Of a stretch of DNA of 64,000 nt, positions 9,790-19,677 are shown in pieces; the stretch's first letter is position 1, and the number at the start of each line of letters is the position of its first letter. Origin of the DNA: Flavobacteria bacterium MS024-2A (GTDB taxonomy: Bacteria > Bacteroidota > Bacteroidia > Flavobacteriales > Flavobacteriaceae); NCBI GenBank assembly GCA_905182305.1, contig CAJJBB010000007.1, forward strand, positions 62,001-126,000. Direction: 5' to 3'. The notes beneath the pieces are model-generated. The model searched no databases. It saw only the letters and a list, made by a program, of their open reading frames with translations, and was not told the DNA's origin. Both the position numbers and the translations under genes were made by a program.

Positions 9790-10758
9790 TTAATAGCCCA
9801 CCTTATCTCGAACACTAAGCAATACTTCACTTGCGACCTTCCGCGCTTTTTCCGCTCCTTTTGCAAGGGCTACATAAACTTCTTCAGGATGCTCAAAATA
9901 GTAATTAAATTGTGATCTCTCAGTTTCAAAGCGCTCTAAAATTAAATCTAAGAGGAGTTGTTTAGCATAACCATATCCCATTCCTCCAGATAAATATTTA
10001 CTGTGCAACGCCTGAATAGAAGACGGGGAAGCTAATAAAGAGTATATGGCAAATACATTACATGTTTCAGGATCTTTGGAGTCTTCAACAGCAATACTGT
10101 TCGTTTTAATGCTCATTACTTGTTTTTTTAACTCTTTTTCAGGCAAAAACACATTGATTGTATTTTCTTTCGATTTACTCATTTTTTCACCATCGGTACC
10201 TGGAACAAACTGACTTTTTTCTTGAATTTTTGCTTGTGGTAAGACAAAAGTATCTCCCATTTGATGATTAAATTTTGCTGCCACATCTCGCGTAATTTCA
10301 AGATGCTGTAATTGATCTTTTCCTACAGGAACAATTTCTGCATTATACAATAAGATATCAGCAGCCATAAGCATAGGATAAGAAAACAAACCGACATTGA
10401 CGTCTGCAAGCTGCTCAGATTTATCTTTAAATGAATGGGCTAATGTTAAGCGTTTATAGGGAAAAAAACAACTCAAATACCAGGCTAACTCGGTTACCTC
10501 ACTTACATCACTTTGGCGATAAAAGTGCGTATTGTCAAGGTCTAATCCACATGCCATCCATGTAGCAGCAGTTGCAAAAGTATTTTTGCGAAGAGTTTCT
10601 CCCTTCTTTATTTGTGTGAGTGAATGAAGATCAGCGATAAATAAAAAGGAATCATCTTTACTGGCTTTAGCCATTTCAATTGCAGGAAGTACTGCACCTA
10701 ATAAATTTCCTAAGTGGGGAGTTCCAGTTGACTGGACCCCAGTTAAAATACGTGCCAT
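9790..10758 (-). CDS. trpS: Tryptophanyl-tRNA synthetase
   Basis: The 322-residue class I synthetase charges tRNA-Trp. The HIGH-like motif appears as TGTPHLGNLLGA (about 11-22) and the KMSKS loop as EKMSKSKEN (about 191-199). Length and order of motifs are normal. It is transcribed alone on the minus strand; its upstream region is shared with the divergent plsC-like gene. Confidence 0.97.
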   Translation of the reverse strand: MARILTGVQSTGTPHLGNLLGAVLPAIEMAKASKDDSFLFIADLHSLTQIKKGETLRKNTFATAATWMACGLDLDNTHFYRQSDVSEVTELAWYLSCFFPYKRLTLAHSFKDKSEQLADVNVGLFSYPMLMAADILLYNAEIVPVGKDQLQHLEITRDVAAKFNHQMGDTFVLPQAKIQEKSQFVPGTDGEKMSKSKENTINVFLPEKELKKQVMSIKTNSIAVEDSKDPETCNVFAIYSLLASPSSIQALHSKYLSGGMGYGYAKQLLLDLILERFETERSQFNYYFEHPEEVYVALAKGAEKARKVASEVLLSVRDKVGY

Positions 10759-10888
10759 TTTAAACTATTTTCACAAAGGTACTATTACTAAAAGAGCAAC
10801 GCAACAATGCAGGATGAATTTTTATTGACTATTGATTAAAGAAAGGGACCTTAAAATGTGATAAATAAAAAATATATTTTGAAAAAAG

Positions 10889-10896
10889 TATCTTTG
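10889..10896 (+). promoter_or_regulatory. Bacteroidetes -7 box just ahead of plsC
   Basis: TATCTTTG matches the TAnnTTTG -7 consensus exactly and ends 4 bp before the GTG start of the acyltransferase gene. Transcription from it would begin at or almost at the start codon, predicting a leaderless or nearly leaderless mRNA. A convincing -33 TTTG at the expected spacing was not seen. Confidence 0.55.
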
Positions 10897-10900
10897 AATC

Positions 10901-11674
10901 GTGAAAAAGATATTATTGGTTTTATGGAGAATATGGTTTTATGTGCTTACAGCGATCCCCGTTATTTTATTATTCTTTCCACTCGCTTTTCTTTTAGCAA
11001 TTCCGAATGGATATAAATATTTGTTTTGGATTGCGCGTAATATTTGGGCCCCATTTGTATTATATGGTACAGGGTGTTGGGTTAAAAAAATAACTGCTTT
11101 TCCTTTAGAAGGCAAAAGCTTTATGCTGATTGCAAACCATACTAGTGTTATAGATGTGATGGTTATTTTAAGATTAAGAAAAACGCCTTTTGTTTTTGTA
11201 GGTAAGAAGGAATTGGTCCAAATACCTATTTTCGGATATTTATATAAACGTGCAGCCATTATGGTTGACCGAAGCAGCTCAAAAAGCCGTTATGGGGTAT
11301 ATGGTCGTGCTCAGAAAGTAATTGATAAAGGCTACAGTATTTGTATTTTTCCAGAAAAGGATTATACGGACGAAAGCATAGTTTTAAATCCCTTTAAAAA
11401 AGGAGCGTTTAAGCTTGCTGTTGAACATCAAATCCCAATCTTTCCTATGGTTTTTTTAGACTGTAAGCGAAAATTTCCTTGGAATACCAGCTATGGATAC
11501 CCCGGAGAATTACGTGTTAAGGCACTTTCTGTTATTCCCGTAGTAAACTTGTCAGAATCGGATATTCCTGTACTACAAAAACAAGCATATCAAGCCATAA
11601 AAAAAGAATTACTAAATGACCCAAAAGGGAATATAAAAAATGCAATTGAACTATGGAAAAAGCATTTATATTAG
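10901..11674 (+). CDS. plsC: 1-acyl-sn-glycerol-3-phosphate acyltransferase
   Basis: The 257-residue membrane acyltransferase makes phosphatidic acid from lysophosphatidic acid. An N-terminal hydrophobic hairpin (about 5-35) precedes the catalytic motif NHTSVID (about 80-86) and the substrate motif [10 protein letters not shown] (about 150), where the usual FPEG has Lys in place of Gly. The start is GTG at 10901, and no in-frame ATG lies near the N-terminus. The gene overlaps the end of the convergent recA by 4 bp. Confidence 0.9.
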   Translation: MKKILLVLWRIWFYVLTAIPVILLFFPLAFLLAIPNGYKYLFWIARNIWAPFVLYGTGCWVKKITAFPLEGKSFMLIANHTSVIDVMVILRLRKTPFVFVGKKELVQIPIFGYLYKRAAIMVDRSSSKSRYGVYGRAQKVIDKGYSICIFPEKDYTDESIVLNPFKKGAFKLAVEHQIPIFPMVFLDCKRKFPWNTSYGYPGELRVKALSVIPVVNLSESDIPVLQKQAYQAIKKELLNDPKGNIKNAIELWKKHLY

Positions 11675-12678
11675 GCGTCAACAGCTTTTAAAGTATCCAT
11701 TATTTTTTGCTCTAACTCTTCCATTAATTCGGGATTATCAATTAATAGTGTTTTAACGGAATCTCGTCCTTGACCAATTTTAGTATCCCCATAGCTGAAC
11801 CAAGATCCACTCTTTTTGATGATTTCATAATTTACACCCAAGTCAATTATTTCACCAATTTTAGAAATACCTTCGCCATAAATGATGTCAAATTCAGTAG
11901 TACGAAATGGAGGGGCAACTTTATTTTTAACCACTTTCACACGGGTTTTGTTTCCTAACACTTCAGATTCAATATTTTTGATTTGTGTTGATCTACGAAT
12001 ATCTAGACGTACAGAAGCATAAAACTTTAGAGCATTACCACCAGTAGTTGTTTCTGGGTTTCCAAACATTACACCAATTTTTTCACGCAATTGGTTAATG
12101 AAAAATACTGTACAATTAGTTTTACTAATTGAAGCAGTTAGCTTTCGCAAAGCTTGGGACATTAAACGTGCATGAAGCCCCATTTTAGAGTCACCCATTT
12201 CCCCTTCAATTTCACTTTTTGGAGTTAAGGCTGCAACGGAGTCAATTACAACAATGTCAATTGCTCCAGATCGAATAAGGTTATCAGCAATTTCTAAAGC
12301 TTGTTCACCATGGTCTGGTTGTGAAATGATGAGTTCACCGACATCAATACCTAAATTTTCAGCATAAAAACGATCAAAAGCATGTTCTGCATCAATAAAT
12401 GCAGCAATACCTCCTGCTTTTTGACATTCTGCGATTGCATGAAGGGTAAGCGTTGTTTTACCAGAAGACTCAGGACCATATATTTCAATAACACGTCCGC
12501 GGGGATAACCACCAACTCCTAAAGCAATATCTAGCCCAATAGATCCAGAGGAGATAGATTCAACTTCAACAATTGCTTGATCTCCCATTTTCATAACCGC
12601 ACCTTTTCCATAGGTTTTGTCTAATTTGTCTAGGGTAAGTTGAAGGGCTTTTTGTTTAGCACTCTTTTGATCTGACAT
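11671..12678 (-). CDS. recA: Recombinase RecA
   Basis: ATP-dependent strand-exchange protein that also drives the SOS response. Started at the ATG at 12678 ([19 protein letters not shown]) it has 335 residues, the usual size; the open frame extends 15 codons further upstream to 12723 but that extension is not family-like. Walker [10 protein letters not shown] is at about residues 66-74, and the loops around [20 protein letters not shown] and the Gly-rich [15 protein letters not shown] are present. It is convergent with plsC. Confidence 0.97.
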   Translation of the reverse strand: MSDQKSAKQKALQLTLDKLDKTYGKGAVMKMGDQAIVEVESISSGSIGLDIALGVGGYPRGRVIEIYGPESSGKTTLTLHAIAECQKAGGIAAFIDAEHAFDRFYAENLGIDVGELIISQPDHGEQALEIADNLIRSGAIDIVVIDSVAALTPKSEIEGEMGDSKMGLHARLMSQALRKLTASISKTNCTVFFINQLREKIGVMFGNPETTTGGNALKFYASVRLDIRRSTQIKNIESEVLGNKTRVKVVKNKVAPPFRTTEFDIIYGEGISKIGEIIDLGVNYEIIKKSGSWFSYGDTKIGQGRDSVKTLLIDNPELMEELEQKIMDTLKAVDA

Positions 12679-12785
12679 AACTCGCTTTTTAGCTAAAATA
12701 CATTTTCTTTTATTTCCCTCCAAGCCGAATATTCATGCATTATTAACAATTTTTCGTAGGTTTAAACTTTAAAGAACCTTCCATT

Positions 12786-14105
12786 ATGAAATACCATATT
12801 TTATTCTTAGTGTTTATTACTCAATTGCTTTTCAGTCAAGATATTTTATCGCTTAGAGATCGTGCATCTCTTATTGATGAGATTCAGAAAGATAGAATTG
12901 AAAACTTATTACCTAAACTTATGGAGGAACAAAACATTGATCTTTGGGTGCTGATTACTCGAGAATACAATGAAGATCCAGTTGTCAAAACATTATTACC
13001 TCCTACCTGGCTTAATGCCAGGAGAAGAACGATCATAGTTTTTTCAAAAACCAAAAAAGCAGTAGATGCAGTTGCTATTACCCGCTATAATTTTGGAAAT
13101 AATATAAGATCTATTTGGGATAAAGAGAAACAACCTGATCAGTGGGAAGCATTATCTGATTATATTACAAGTAAAAATCCAAAAAGAATTGGAATCAACA
13201 CCTCAGAAGCCTATGGATTGGCAGACGGTTTGGTGAAAACAGATTATGACGGGATGATGAAAGCTCTTCCAAAAGCGTATCATAATCGAGTTGTTTCTGC
13301 AGAAAAATTGGCAGTACGTTGGATTGAAACCCGAACCGATATGGAGATGATTCTTTTCAGTCAATTAGTAGAAATTACCCACAATATTATTGCAGAGGCA
13401 TTTTCTTTAACGGTTATTACACCAGGTACTACAACCACAGAAGAAGTGGTGTGGTGGCTTCGAGAAAAAGTGCAAAAGCTAGGGTTGAAAACTTGGTTTC
13501 ACCCAACTGTAGATGTGCAACGCTCAGGGAAAAGTGATTTATATGCCTTTGATGGGAAATCCAAATACGATGTAATTTATCCAGGAGATCTTCTGCATTG
13601 TGATTTTGGAATTAGCTACCTTACATTAAATACAGACTGTCAAGAATTAGCTTATGTCTTAAAACCAGAAGAGACAAAAGCTCCTTTATTCTTAGAAAAT
13701 GCTTTAGCAGAGGGAAATGCAGTACAAGATCATCTTACTCAAAATTATGTAGCAGGAAAAACAGGAAATGAAATTTTAAAAAATGCATTATCTGATAGTA
13801 AAGCAGCTGGATTAATACCACAAATCTATACTCATCCTTTAGGACTTTTCGGACACTCTGCAGGAACAACCATTGGAATGTGGGATGCACAAGAAGGGGT
13901 GCCAGGATCAGGGGACCATCCTCTTCAAGTCGATACCGTTTATGCAATTGAACTTAATGCCAAGGTCTATGTCCCGGACTGGGAAAAGGAAGTCAGAATT
14001 ATGTTAGAGGAAGCAGGTTATTTTGGCAAAAAAGGATTTAGGTATGTAAATGGCCGTCAAAAAAAACTCCTCTTGTTGGGTAAAAAACAATCTCATTTAG
14101 AATAA
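12786..14105 (+). CDS. Secreted M24-family (Xaa-Pro peptidase-like) metallopeptidase
   Basis: The 439-residue protein has a signal peptide (cleavage near LLFSQ), a creatinase-like N-terminal domain (about 20-180) and a pita-bread M24 domain. Likely metal ligands lie in LLHCDFGI and LTLNTDCQE (two Asp), in HPLGLFGHSAG (His) and in YAIELNAKV and WEKEVRIMLEE (two Glu), so the site looks complete. Related flavobacterial proteins are annotated as Xaa-Pro aminopeptidases; the substrate is unknown. It is a stand-alone gene downstream of the recA promoter region. Confidence 0.87.
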   Translation: MKYHILFLVFITQLLFSQDILSLRDRASLIDEIQKDRIENLLPKLMEEQNIDLWVLITREYNEDPVVKTLLPPTWLNARRRTIIVFSKTKKAVDAVAITRYNFGNNIRSIWDKEKQPDQWEALSDYITSKNPKRIGINTSEAYGLADGLVKTDYDGMMKALPKAYHNRVVSAEKLAVRWIETRTDMEMILFSQLVEITHNIIAEAFSLTVITPGTTTTEEVVWWLREKVQKLGLKTWFHPTVDVQRSGKSDLYAFDGKSKYDVIYPGDLLHCDFGISYLTLNTDCQELAYVLKPEETKAPLFLENALAEGNAVQDHLTQNYVAGKTGNEILKNALSDSKAAGLIPQIYTHPLGLFGHSAGTTIGMWDAQEGVPGSGDHPLQVDTVYAIELNAKVYVPDWEKEVRIMLEEAGYFGKKGFRYVNGRQKKLLLLGKKQSHLE

Positions 14106-14220
14106 TTAACCAGCTTTATCCAGCAGGGTTGATAAAACTTTTCTAGATCCAAATGGTTTGAGCTATTTTAAACCCAATTTCATTACCTTTATAATATCTT
14201 TTAATCTTAATAAGTATAGC

Positions 14221-15252
14221 ATGCAACTGTACAATACCTTAAGCGCAAAAGAGCGTGCGCATCTTATAGAAGAAGCCGGACAAGAAAGGCTAACACTCTC
14301 TTTTTATCAATATACCCAGCTGGGAAATCCACAATTATTCAGAGATTTTTTATTTATTCATTGGAATCCTTTGGAAGTTTTAGGGAGAATTTATGTCGCG
14401 AATGAAGGAATAAACGCTCAACTTTCTGTTCCTGCAAAACAATTTGACGCTTTTAAAGCTTCGCTGGACGCAATCACTTTTTTAGAAGGGGTACGATTAA
14501 ACATAGCGATTGAACAGGATAATAAATCATTTTTAAAACTTACGGTTAAAGTCCGTAGCAAAATTGTTTCAGATGGATTGAAAGATCAAAAATTCGATGT
14601 TACTCAAAAAGGGATTCATGTTAATGCTCAAGAGTTTAATGATTTATTAGATGATAAAAACACTCTTTGTGTGGACATGCGAAACCATTATGAAAGCGAG
14701 ATTGGTCATTTTGATATGGCGATTACTCCAGACGTTGACACTTTTCGTGACTCGTTACCAATAATAGAAAAAGAATTGGAGGCTTATAAAGAAGACAGGA
14801 AAATAGTTATGTATTGTACTGGCGGAATTCGATGTGAAAAGGCTTCCGCATATTTTAAACATAAAGGATTTAAAGAAGTATATCAATTAGAAGGAGGCAT
14901 TATAGAATATGCACGACAGGTTAAAGCCCAATCGCTAGCAAATAAATTTATTGGTAAAAACTTTGTTTTTGATGAACGTCGTAGCGAACGTATTTCGGAA
15001 GATGTGATTGCCCAATGCCACCAATGTGGCGCCCCTTGTGATTCACATGTAAACTGTATCAATGAAGCATGTCATCTACTCTTCATTCAATGTGCCGATT
15101 GTCAAAAAAAAATGAATAAGTGTTGCTCGATAAGCTGTAAAGAGATATCTGGCCTTCCATCTGAAGAACAAAAAGAACTTCGTAAAGGTCATCACAATAG
15201 CAATAAAATTTTTAAAAAGGGGCGTTCAAAAGTCCTTAAATTTAAACAGTAA
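14221..15252 (+). CDS. trhO: tRNA uridine-34 hydroxylase TrhO (rhodanese family)
   Basis: The 343-residue protein starts at the ATG at 14221 (MQLYNTLSAKERAHL); an open extension to 14158 looks non-coding. An N-terminal acylphosphatase-like domain is followed by a rhodanese domain with the catalytic loop CTGGIRCEK (about residue 200) and a Cys-rich C-terminal tail (CHQCGAPCDSHVNC, later CADCQKKMNKCC) likely to bind zinc. The family performs oxygen-dependent hydroxylation of U34 in tRNA (YceA/TrhO of E. coli). The next sequence downstream is the ricT remnant. Confidence 0.88.
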   Translation: MQLYNTLSAKERAHLIEEAGQERLTLSFYQYTQLGNPQLFRDFLFIHWNPLEVLGRIYVANEGINAQLSVPAKQFDAFKASLDAITFLEGVRLNIAIEQDNKSFLKLTVKVRSKIVSDGLKDQKFDVTQKGIHVNAQEFNDLLDDKNTLCVDMRNHYESEIGHFDMAITPDVDTFRDSLPIIEKELEAYKEDRKIVMYCTGGIRCEKASAYFKHKGFKEVYQLEGGIIEYARQVKAQSLANKFIGKNFVFDERRSERISEDVIAQCHQCGAPCDSHVNCINEACHLLFIQCADCQKKMNKCCSISCKEISGLPSEEQKELRKGHHNSNKIFKKGRSKVLKFKQ

Positions 15253-15309
15253 TTTAAGATTTAATTAAGTTGTGATTGTTTGAATTCCCTTTATCTTTAA
15301 AATAAAAAC

Positions 15310-15417
15310 ATGATCTGTTCAAGTTGTTCTACCGGTAACTTATTCAACCCAAGGGGATGCAGGAGTAATGGTACTTGTGGAAGCGACAGTTTTAATAAAC
15401 TTAAAATCTCAGGATGA
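15310..15417 (+). pseudogene. N-terminal remnant of ricT (PSP1-domain protein)
   Basis: A 35-codon open frame, MICSSCSTG, later PRGCRSNGTCGSDSFNKL, matches the Cys-rich start of flavobacterial RicT, which normally continues for about 400 residues with the PSP1 domain. Here it stops with a TGA overlapping the gldH ATG. In other Flavobacteriaceae (from memory) full-length ricT sits directly upstream of gldH, so this looks like an almost complete internal deletion leaving the 5' end. The last conserved Cys is replaced by Phe, consistent with decay. A short functional Cys-rich peptide is the alternative. A promoter-like TTATCTTTA lies just upstream and may still serve gldH. Confidence 0.6.
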
Positions 15418-15905
15418 ATTTAAATAAAATTAAAATAGGAATTATCCTTGTTTTAATATGCACAATATCTTGTATATCTCAAGGAGGTTTTACTCATTAT
15501 GAATCTATTGCAAAAGAAGGACTTTCTCCAAGACCAATTATTTTTAGCATTCCACCTTCAGCCGTTAAGGAGAATCCACAAAATTTGTTTATTCGCTTAA
15601 GAAACAACACAGAATACGAATTTTCAAATATCTTTTTGATCGCAACTTTAAAAGCAGGGGATCAACTAGTATTTCAAGACACTTTAGAATATGCTATGGC
15701 AGCTCCTGACGGTTCATGGCTAGGGGACGGATTTACAGAATTAAAAGAGAGTAAGTTATGGTGGAAAAAAGGTATTAAAATACCCGCTAAAAGACCACTG
15801 CAAATAGAAATTTCACAAGCTATTAGGGTTAATGGAAGTGCAAATGGCATAACAGAACTAAAAGGAATTGTTTCAGTCGGAATATCCATAGAAGATCAAG
15901 AATAA
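15414..15905 (+). CDS. gldH: Gliding motility lipoprotein GldH
   Basis: The 163-residue lipoprotein has a lipobox near residue 19 (CTISC). Its core matches GldH: LFIRLRNNTEYEFSNIFLIA, then DTLEYAMAAPDGSWLGDGF, then ESKLWWKKGI. GldH is one of the lipoproteins required for gliding and the type IX secretion system in Flavobacterium. It is followed 5 bp later by the class A PBP, the usual order. The immediate 5' neighbour, ricT, has been reduced to a remnant whose stop overlaps this start. Confidence 0.87.
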   Translation: MNLNKIKIGIILVLICTISCISQGGFTHYESIAKEGLSPRPIIFSIPPSAVKENPQNLFIRLRNNTEYEFSNIFLIATLKAGDQLVFQDTLEYAMAAPDGSWLGDGFTELKESKLWWKKGIKIPAKRPLQIEISQAIRVNGSANGITELKGIVSVGISIEDQE

Positions 15906-15910
15906 ATACA

Positions 15911-18235
15911 ATGAGGAAAAATAAAAAACGCATAAAAAAACGCATTTATAGAAAACCGATTCTATTTATTTGGGGAATTTTTTTAATAGGCGTTCTCTGC
16001 TTATTCTTTCTTTTTGGGGGAGCGGCTTTTGGGTTATTTGGACCTATGCCAGATTTACGACAGCTAGAAAATCCTAGAACCAATTTAGCCTCTCAAATTT
16101 TTTCATCAGATGGAGAAATCTTAGGGAAGTATTATTTAAAAGATAATCGTACCCCAATTAGTTTTGAGCAACTGCCTACGAACATGGTAGAGGCTCTAAT
16201 TGCTACTGAAGACGAACGGTTTTATGAGCATTCTGGAATTGACTGGAGAGGAACTCTTAGAGCTTTTGTTTATATGGGTAAACGTGGTGGTGCAAGCACA
16301 ATTACTCAGCAGCTCGCTAGACAAATTTTCGTTGGTGTGCGTTCTCGAAATATATTAAAAACAGTACTTCAAAAGGCACAAGAATGGGTAATTTCTGTTC
16401 AATTAGAACAACGGTATACTAAAAAGGAAATACTGGCAATGTACTTAAACAATTATGATTTTGGTTATCAAGCAGATGGGGTTCAATCTGCCGCAAAAAT
16501 ATTTTTTGATAAAACACCCCAAGCCTTAAGTACAGAAGAATCTGCCACCTTAGTTGGAATGCTTAAAAACTCTTCTTATTACAATCCCATTAGAAGATCG
16601 AACTTGGTAAGTAAGAGAAGAAATATAGTATTTCGGCAAATGGTTCGAAATAATGTAATCACTCAAAGAGTATGTGACTCTCTTTCTAAACTTCCTCTAG
16701 TAATAACCTATACACCTCAATCTCATAGAGAAGGTTTGGCAACTTATTTTAGGGCATATTTAAAAGAATTTATGGATGGTTGGATTCGTGAAAATCCAAA
16801 GCCAGATGGAAGTAAGCATGATTTATACGGAGACGGTCTTCAAATTTTCACTACCATAGACTCTCGTATGCAAAGTGCTGGTGAGGATGCAGTTTCAGCA
16901 CACATGAAAAATTTGCAAAAAGAGTTCTTCCTTCAAAACAATAAAGACCGAAACCCAACAGCGCCTTTCTTAGATTTAAGAAGCGGAGAAATTGATACAC
17001 TTATGCTTCGAACAGCATACCGCTCTGAACGTTGGCGAAAAATGAGGCTAGCAGAAATTCCAGAAGAAGAAATAAAAAAATCATTTTATGTAAAGGTTCC
17101 AATGCGTGTTTTTAGCTGGAAAGGGGAAAGAGATACTATTATGACGCCAATGGATTCAATCCGATATTACAAATACTTTCTGAAAGCAGCAATGATGTCA
17201 ATGGAGCCAGAGTCAGGCCATGTAAAAGCTTGGGTTGGAGGCTTTAATTATAAACATTTTCAATATGATCAAGTAAAACAAGGGCGCAGACAAATTGGTT
17301 CAACATTTAAGCCTTTTTTATATGCTACAGCAATTGATCAATTAAAGCTATCCCCCTGTGATTCATTGCCAGATGCTTTGTATTGTATTGATCCCATGAA
17401 GCACGGAAATATAGATGCTTGGTGCCCAAAAAATTCAGGAAATAAATATGGTCAAACACGAACATTAAAAAATGCTTTAGCAAATTCCGTTAATACTGTT
17501 AGCGCACGCCTAATGGATCTTGTAGGCCCTCGACCCGTCATTAACCTAGCACGCAAAATGGGAATTACGTCAACACTTCCGGCAGTTCCATCCATAGCTC
17601 TTGGAACACCAGACATAAGTCTTTTTGAAATGGTTGGTGCATATAGTACTTTTGCAAACCGGGGGATTTATGTTAAACCCGTTATGATTACAAGGATAGA
17701 AGATAAAAATGGCAGTGCATTATTTGAGGTCGTTCCCAAAACACGAGATGTTTTAAGTGAAGAGGTTGCCTATGTGACTGTTAATTTGATGCAAGGGGTC
17801 ACCAAATATGGTTCAGGCGCTCGTCTTCGTCATTCAGGACTTGAAAAGACAAATTATATCTATGAAAAAGTAGTAACGGGTTATCCCTATGTTTTTGACA
17901 ATCCTATTGCAGGAAAAACAGGAACTACTCAAAATCAGAGTGATGGTTGGTTTATGGGAATGGTGCCTAATTTAGCTACAGGGGTATGGGTTGGAGGAGA
18001 TGACCGCTCCATACATTTTGAAGAAATAGGTTTTGGACAAGGAGCAACAATGGCACTTCCTATTTGGGGGAGTTATATGAAGGCCTTGTATCAAAACCCA
18101 GACTTAGGAGTTTCAATAGGAGAGTTTATTCCGCCTAAAAAACAGAGCATTTCTGTTGACTGTGATGATATTATTGATTCCAAAAAAAAGAAAAAACCTA
18201 AGCTAAAAGCAGATTTAGACGCTTTAGGGTTTTAA
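15911..18235 (+). CDS. Class A penicillin-binding protein (PBP1A family)
   Basis: The 774-residue bifunctional peptidoglycan synthase has a cytosolic Lys/Arg-rich start and a transmembrane helix (about 17-40). A GT51 glycosyltransferase domain (about 60-235) carries EDERFYEHSGID and STITQQLAR. The transpeptidase domain has SxxK in GSTFKPF (about 463), SxN in SVNTV (about 526) and KTG in GKTGTT (about 666). The basic C-terminus is short. It is probably cotranscribed with gldH, 5 bp upstream, and convergent with queD. Confidence 0.95.
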   Translation: MRKNKKRIKKRIYRKPILFIWGIFLIGVLCLFFLFGGAAFGLFGPMPDLRQLENPRTNLASQIFSSDGEILGKYYLKDNRTPISFEQLPTNMVEALIATEDERFYEHSGIDWRGTLRAFVYMGKRGGASTITQQLARQIFVGVRSRNILKTVLQKAQEWVISVQLEQRYTKKEILAMYLNNYDFGYQADGVQSAAKIFFDKTPQALSTEESATLVGMLKNSSYYNPIRRSNLVSKRRNIVFRQMVRNNVITQRVCDSLSKLPLVITYTPQSHREGLATYFRAYLKEFMDGWIRENPKPDGSKHDLYGDGLQIFTTIDSRMQSAGEDAVSAHMKNLQKEFFLQNNKDRNPTAPFLDLRSGEIDTLMLRTAYRSERWRKMRLAEIPEEEIKKSFYVKVPMRVFSWKGERDTIMTPMDSIRYYKYFLKAAMMSMEPESGHVKAWVGGFNYKHFQYDQVKQGRRQIGSTFKPFLYATAIDQLKLSPCDSLPDALYCIDPMKHGNIDAWCPKNSGNKYGQTRTLKNALANSVNTVSARLMDLVGPRPVINLARKMGITSTLPAVPSIALGTPDISLFEMVGAYSTFANRGIYVKPVMITRIEDKNGSALFEVVPKTRDVLSEEVAYVTVNLMQGVTKYGSGARLRHSGLEKTNYIYEKVVTGYPYVFDNPIAGKTGTTQNQSDGWFMGMVPNLATGVWVGGDDRSIHFEEIGFGQGATMALPIWGSYMKALYQNPDLGVSIGEFIPPKKQSISVDCDDIIDSKKKKKPKLKADLDALGF

Positions 18236-18242
18236 TGAAATT

Positions 18243-18695
18243 TTATTGATCTGATGCATACCACTCTGCAAAAGAGGTTTCTGTTTCTCTTAACATGAGG
18301 TGATGTAATGTTGTGTTTTTTGGAAGAGCAGCTGAAATTTTTTGAGCAAAATCAGTTATCATCATTTCACTAGTGGGCTGATAACTGACACGAACAATTT
18401 TATGCCCTCTAGATTCCATGGCCTCCGCCAATTCTTTGTGTGGTGAATTTATATTAAGAACAGTTGCATGATCAAATAGAGTTACTACACATTCATTCAC
18501 AATTTTCTTCAAATCACTAAAATCTATAACCATTCCGAACTTAACATGTTTATTGTCTAAAATAGGGGTCCCTACCAGGGTAACAGCAAGCTTATAGCTA
18601 TGGCCATGCACATTTTTACAAAGGCCATCATAGCCGTATAAAGCATGTCCCGTTTCAAACTTAAACTCCTTAGAGACTCTAATTTTATTATTCAT
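18243..18695 (-). CDS. queD: 6-carboxy-5,6,7,8-tetrahydropterin synthase
   Basis: The 150-residue QueD/PTPS-like enzyme converts dihydroneopterin triphosphate towards queuosine precursors. Zinc ligands are His in TGHAL and in NVHGHSY, and the catalytic Cys lies in DGLCKNVHGH (about residues 24-33). An acidic residue in the C-terminal LRETETS completes the pattern. It lies 6 bp downstream of the enoyl-CoA hydratase gene and may be cotranscribed with it. Confidence 0.88.
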   Translation of the reverse strand: MNNKIRVSKEFKFETGHALYGYDGLCKNVHGHSYKLAVTLVGTPILDNKHVKFGMVIDFSDLKKIVNECVVTLFDHATVLNINSPHKELAEAMESRGHKIVRVSYQPTSEMMITDFAQKISAALPKNTTLHHLMLRETETSFAEWYASDQ

Positions 18696-18700
18696 TTGAA

Positions 18701-19447
18701 TTATAATGTTTTAAGAATATTTTGTGTCGTTGATTCAAGAGCTAATTCAGCTGTAATTTCCGCATTCTTAGCGAGTAGTATATCCCAATGATCAGTCTGT
18801 TTCCAGTGAAGTTTGCGTAATGTTTTCACTGCCTTTTCAGGATAGCTGGCTAAACGCTCTGCATGAAATTTAACCGTTTGGTTAAGATCGTCACCACTAG
18901 AACAAACGGAAGTATACAGTCCTTTTTCAAGGGCCCACTCAGCACTTTTCCATATGTGAGCGTCTAATGAAAGTTGTGAAAAGGCAGTTATTCCAATTTT
19001 TCTTGAAACGACGGGTTCAATAACGTAAGGCCCTATGCCAATTGATAACTCAGAAAGTTTTATTTCTGCTTTAGAATGGGCGACAACATAATCACAAGCA
19101 GCCACTAATCCAACACCACCACCAACAACCTTTCCTTGTACACGGGCTACTACAAATTTACTTAATGAGCGAATTGTATTGATCAAATCTGCAATTCCCA
19201 TAAAAAATTTTGTCGCTTCTTTTAACGTTTTTAAGGTTTTCATTTCAACAAGGGAAGCACCACCACAAAAAGCCCTCATTCCATGACTTTGAATGATGAT
19301 TACCCTAACCTTGGGGTTTTTGTCTAAAGCTATTAAATGAGTTTTAAATTCATTTAATAAAGGTGAAGGAAGAGAATTTCCCGCAGGATTTCCAAACTCC
19401 AATACACCGCATGTACCCTCTCTATATTGTTTTAAATATGCATTCAT
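18701..19447 (-). CDS. Enoyl-CoA hydratase/isomerase family protein
   Basis: The 248-residue crotonase-fold protein. The oxyanion-hole segments are AFCGGASLVEM (about 59-69) and VVGGGVGLVAACD (about 106-118). The glutamates typical of hydratases are not clearly placed, so the reaction (hydration, isomerisation or ring opening) cannot be set from sequence. It is the first gene of a minus-strand pair with queD. Confidence 0.85.
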   Translation of the reverse strand: MNAYLKQYREGTCGVLEFGNPAGNSLPSPLLNEFKTHLIALDKNPKVRVIIIQSHGMRAFCGGASLVEMKTLKTLKEATKFFMGIADLINTIRSLSKFVVARVQGKVVGGGVGLVAACDYVVAHSKAEIKLSELSIGIGPYVIEPVVSRKIGITAFSQLSLDAHIWKSAEWALEKGLYTSVCSSGDDLNQTVKFHAERLASYPEKAVKTLRKLHWKQTDHWDILLAKNAEITAELALESTTQNILKTL

Positions 19448-19677
19448 ATTCTTGTAAAAGTAAACAATCTATCAGGGTTCTAAAAACTTTTTATACCAAT
19501 GAAAGACAAAAGCACGTCATTTTTTCTAAAAGAATAGCAGATTATACACCTCTATTTTTTAAATCTATCTTATTATCAGTTTTTCCATAACTATTTTACT
19601 TTTTTGTCGTGTCTCTTTTTTTTTAGTTTAATTAAACATTCTTATTTTAGACTTAGTATTTTTGTATAAAATTTATC

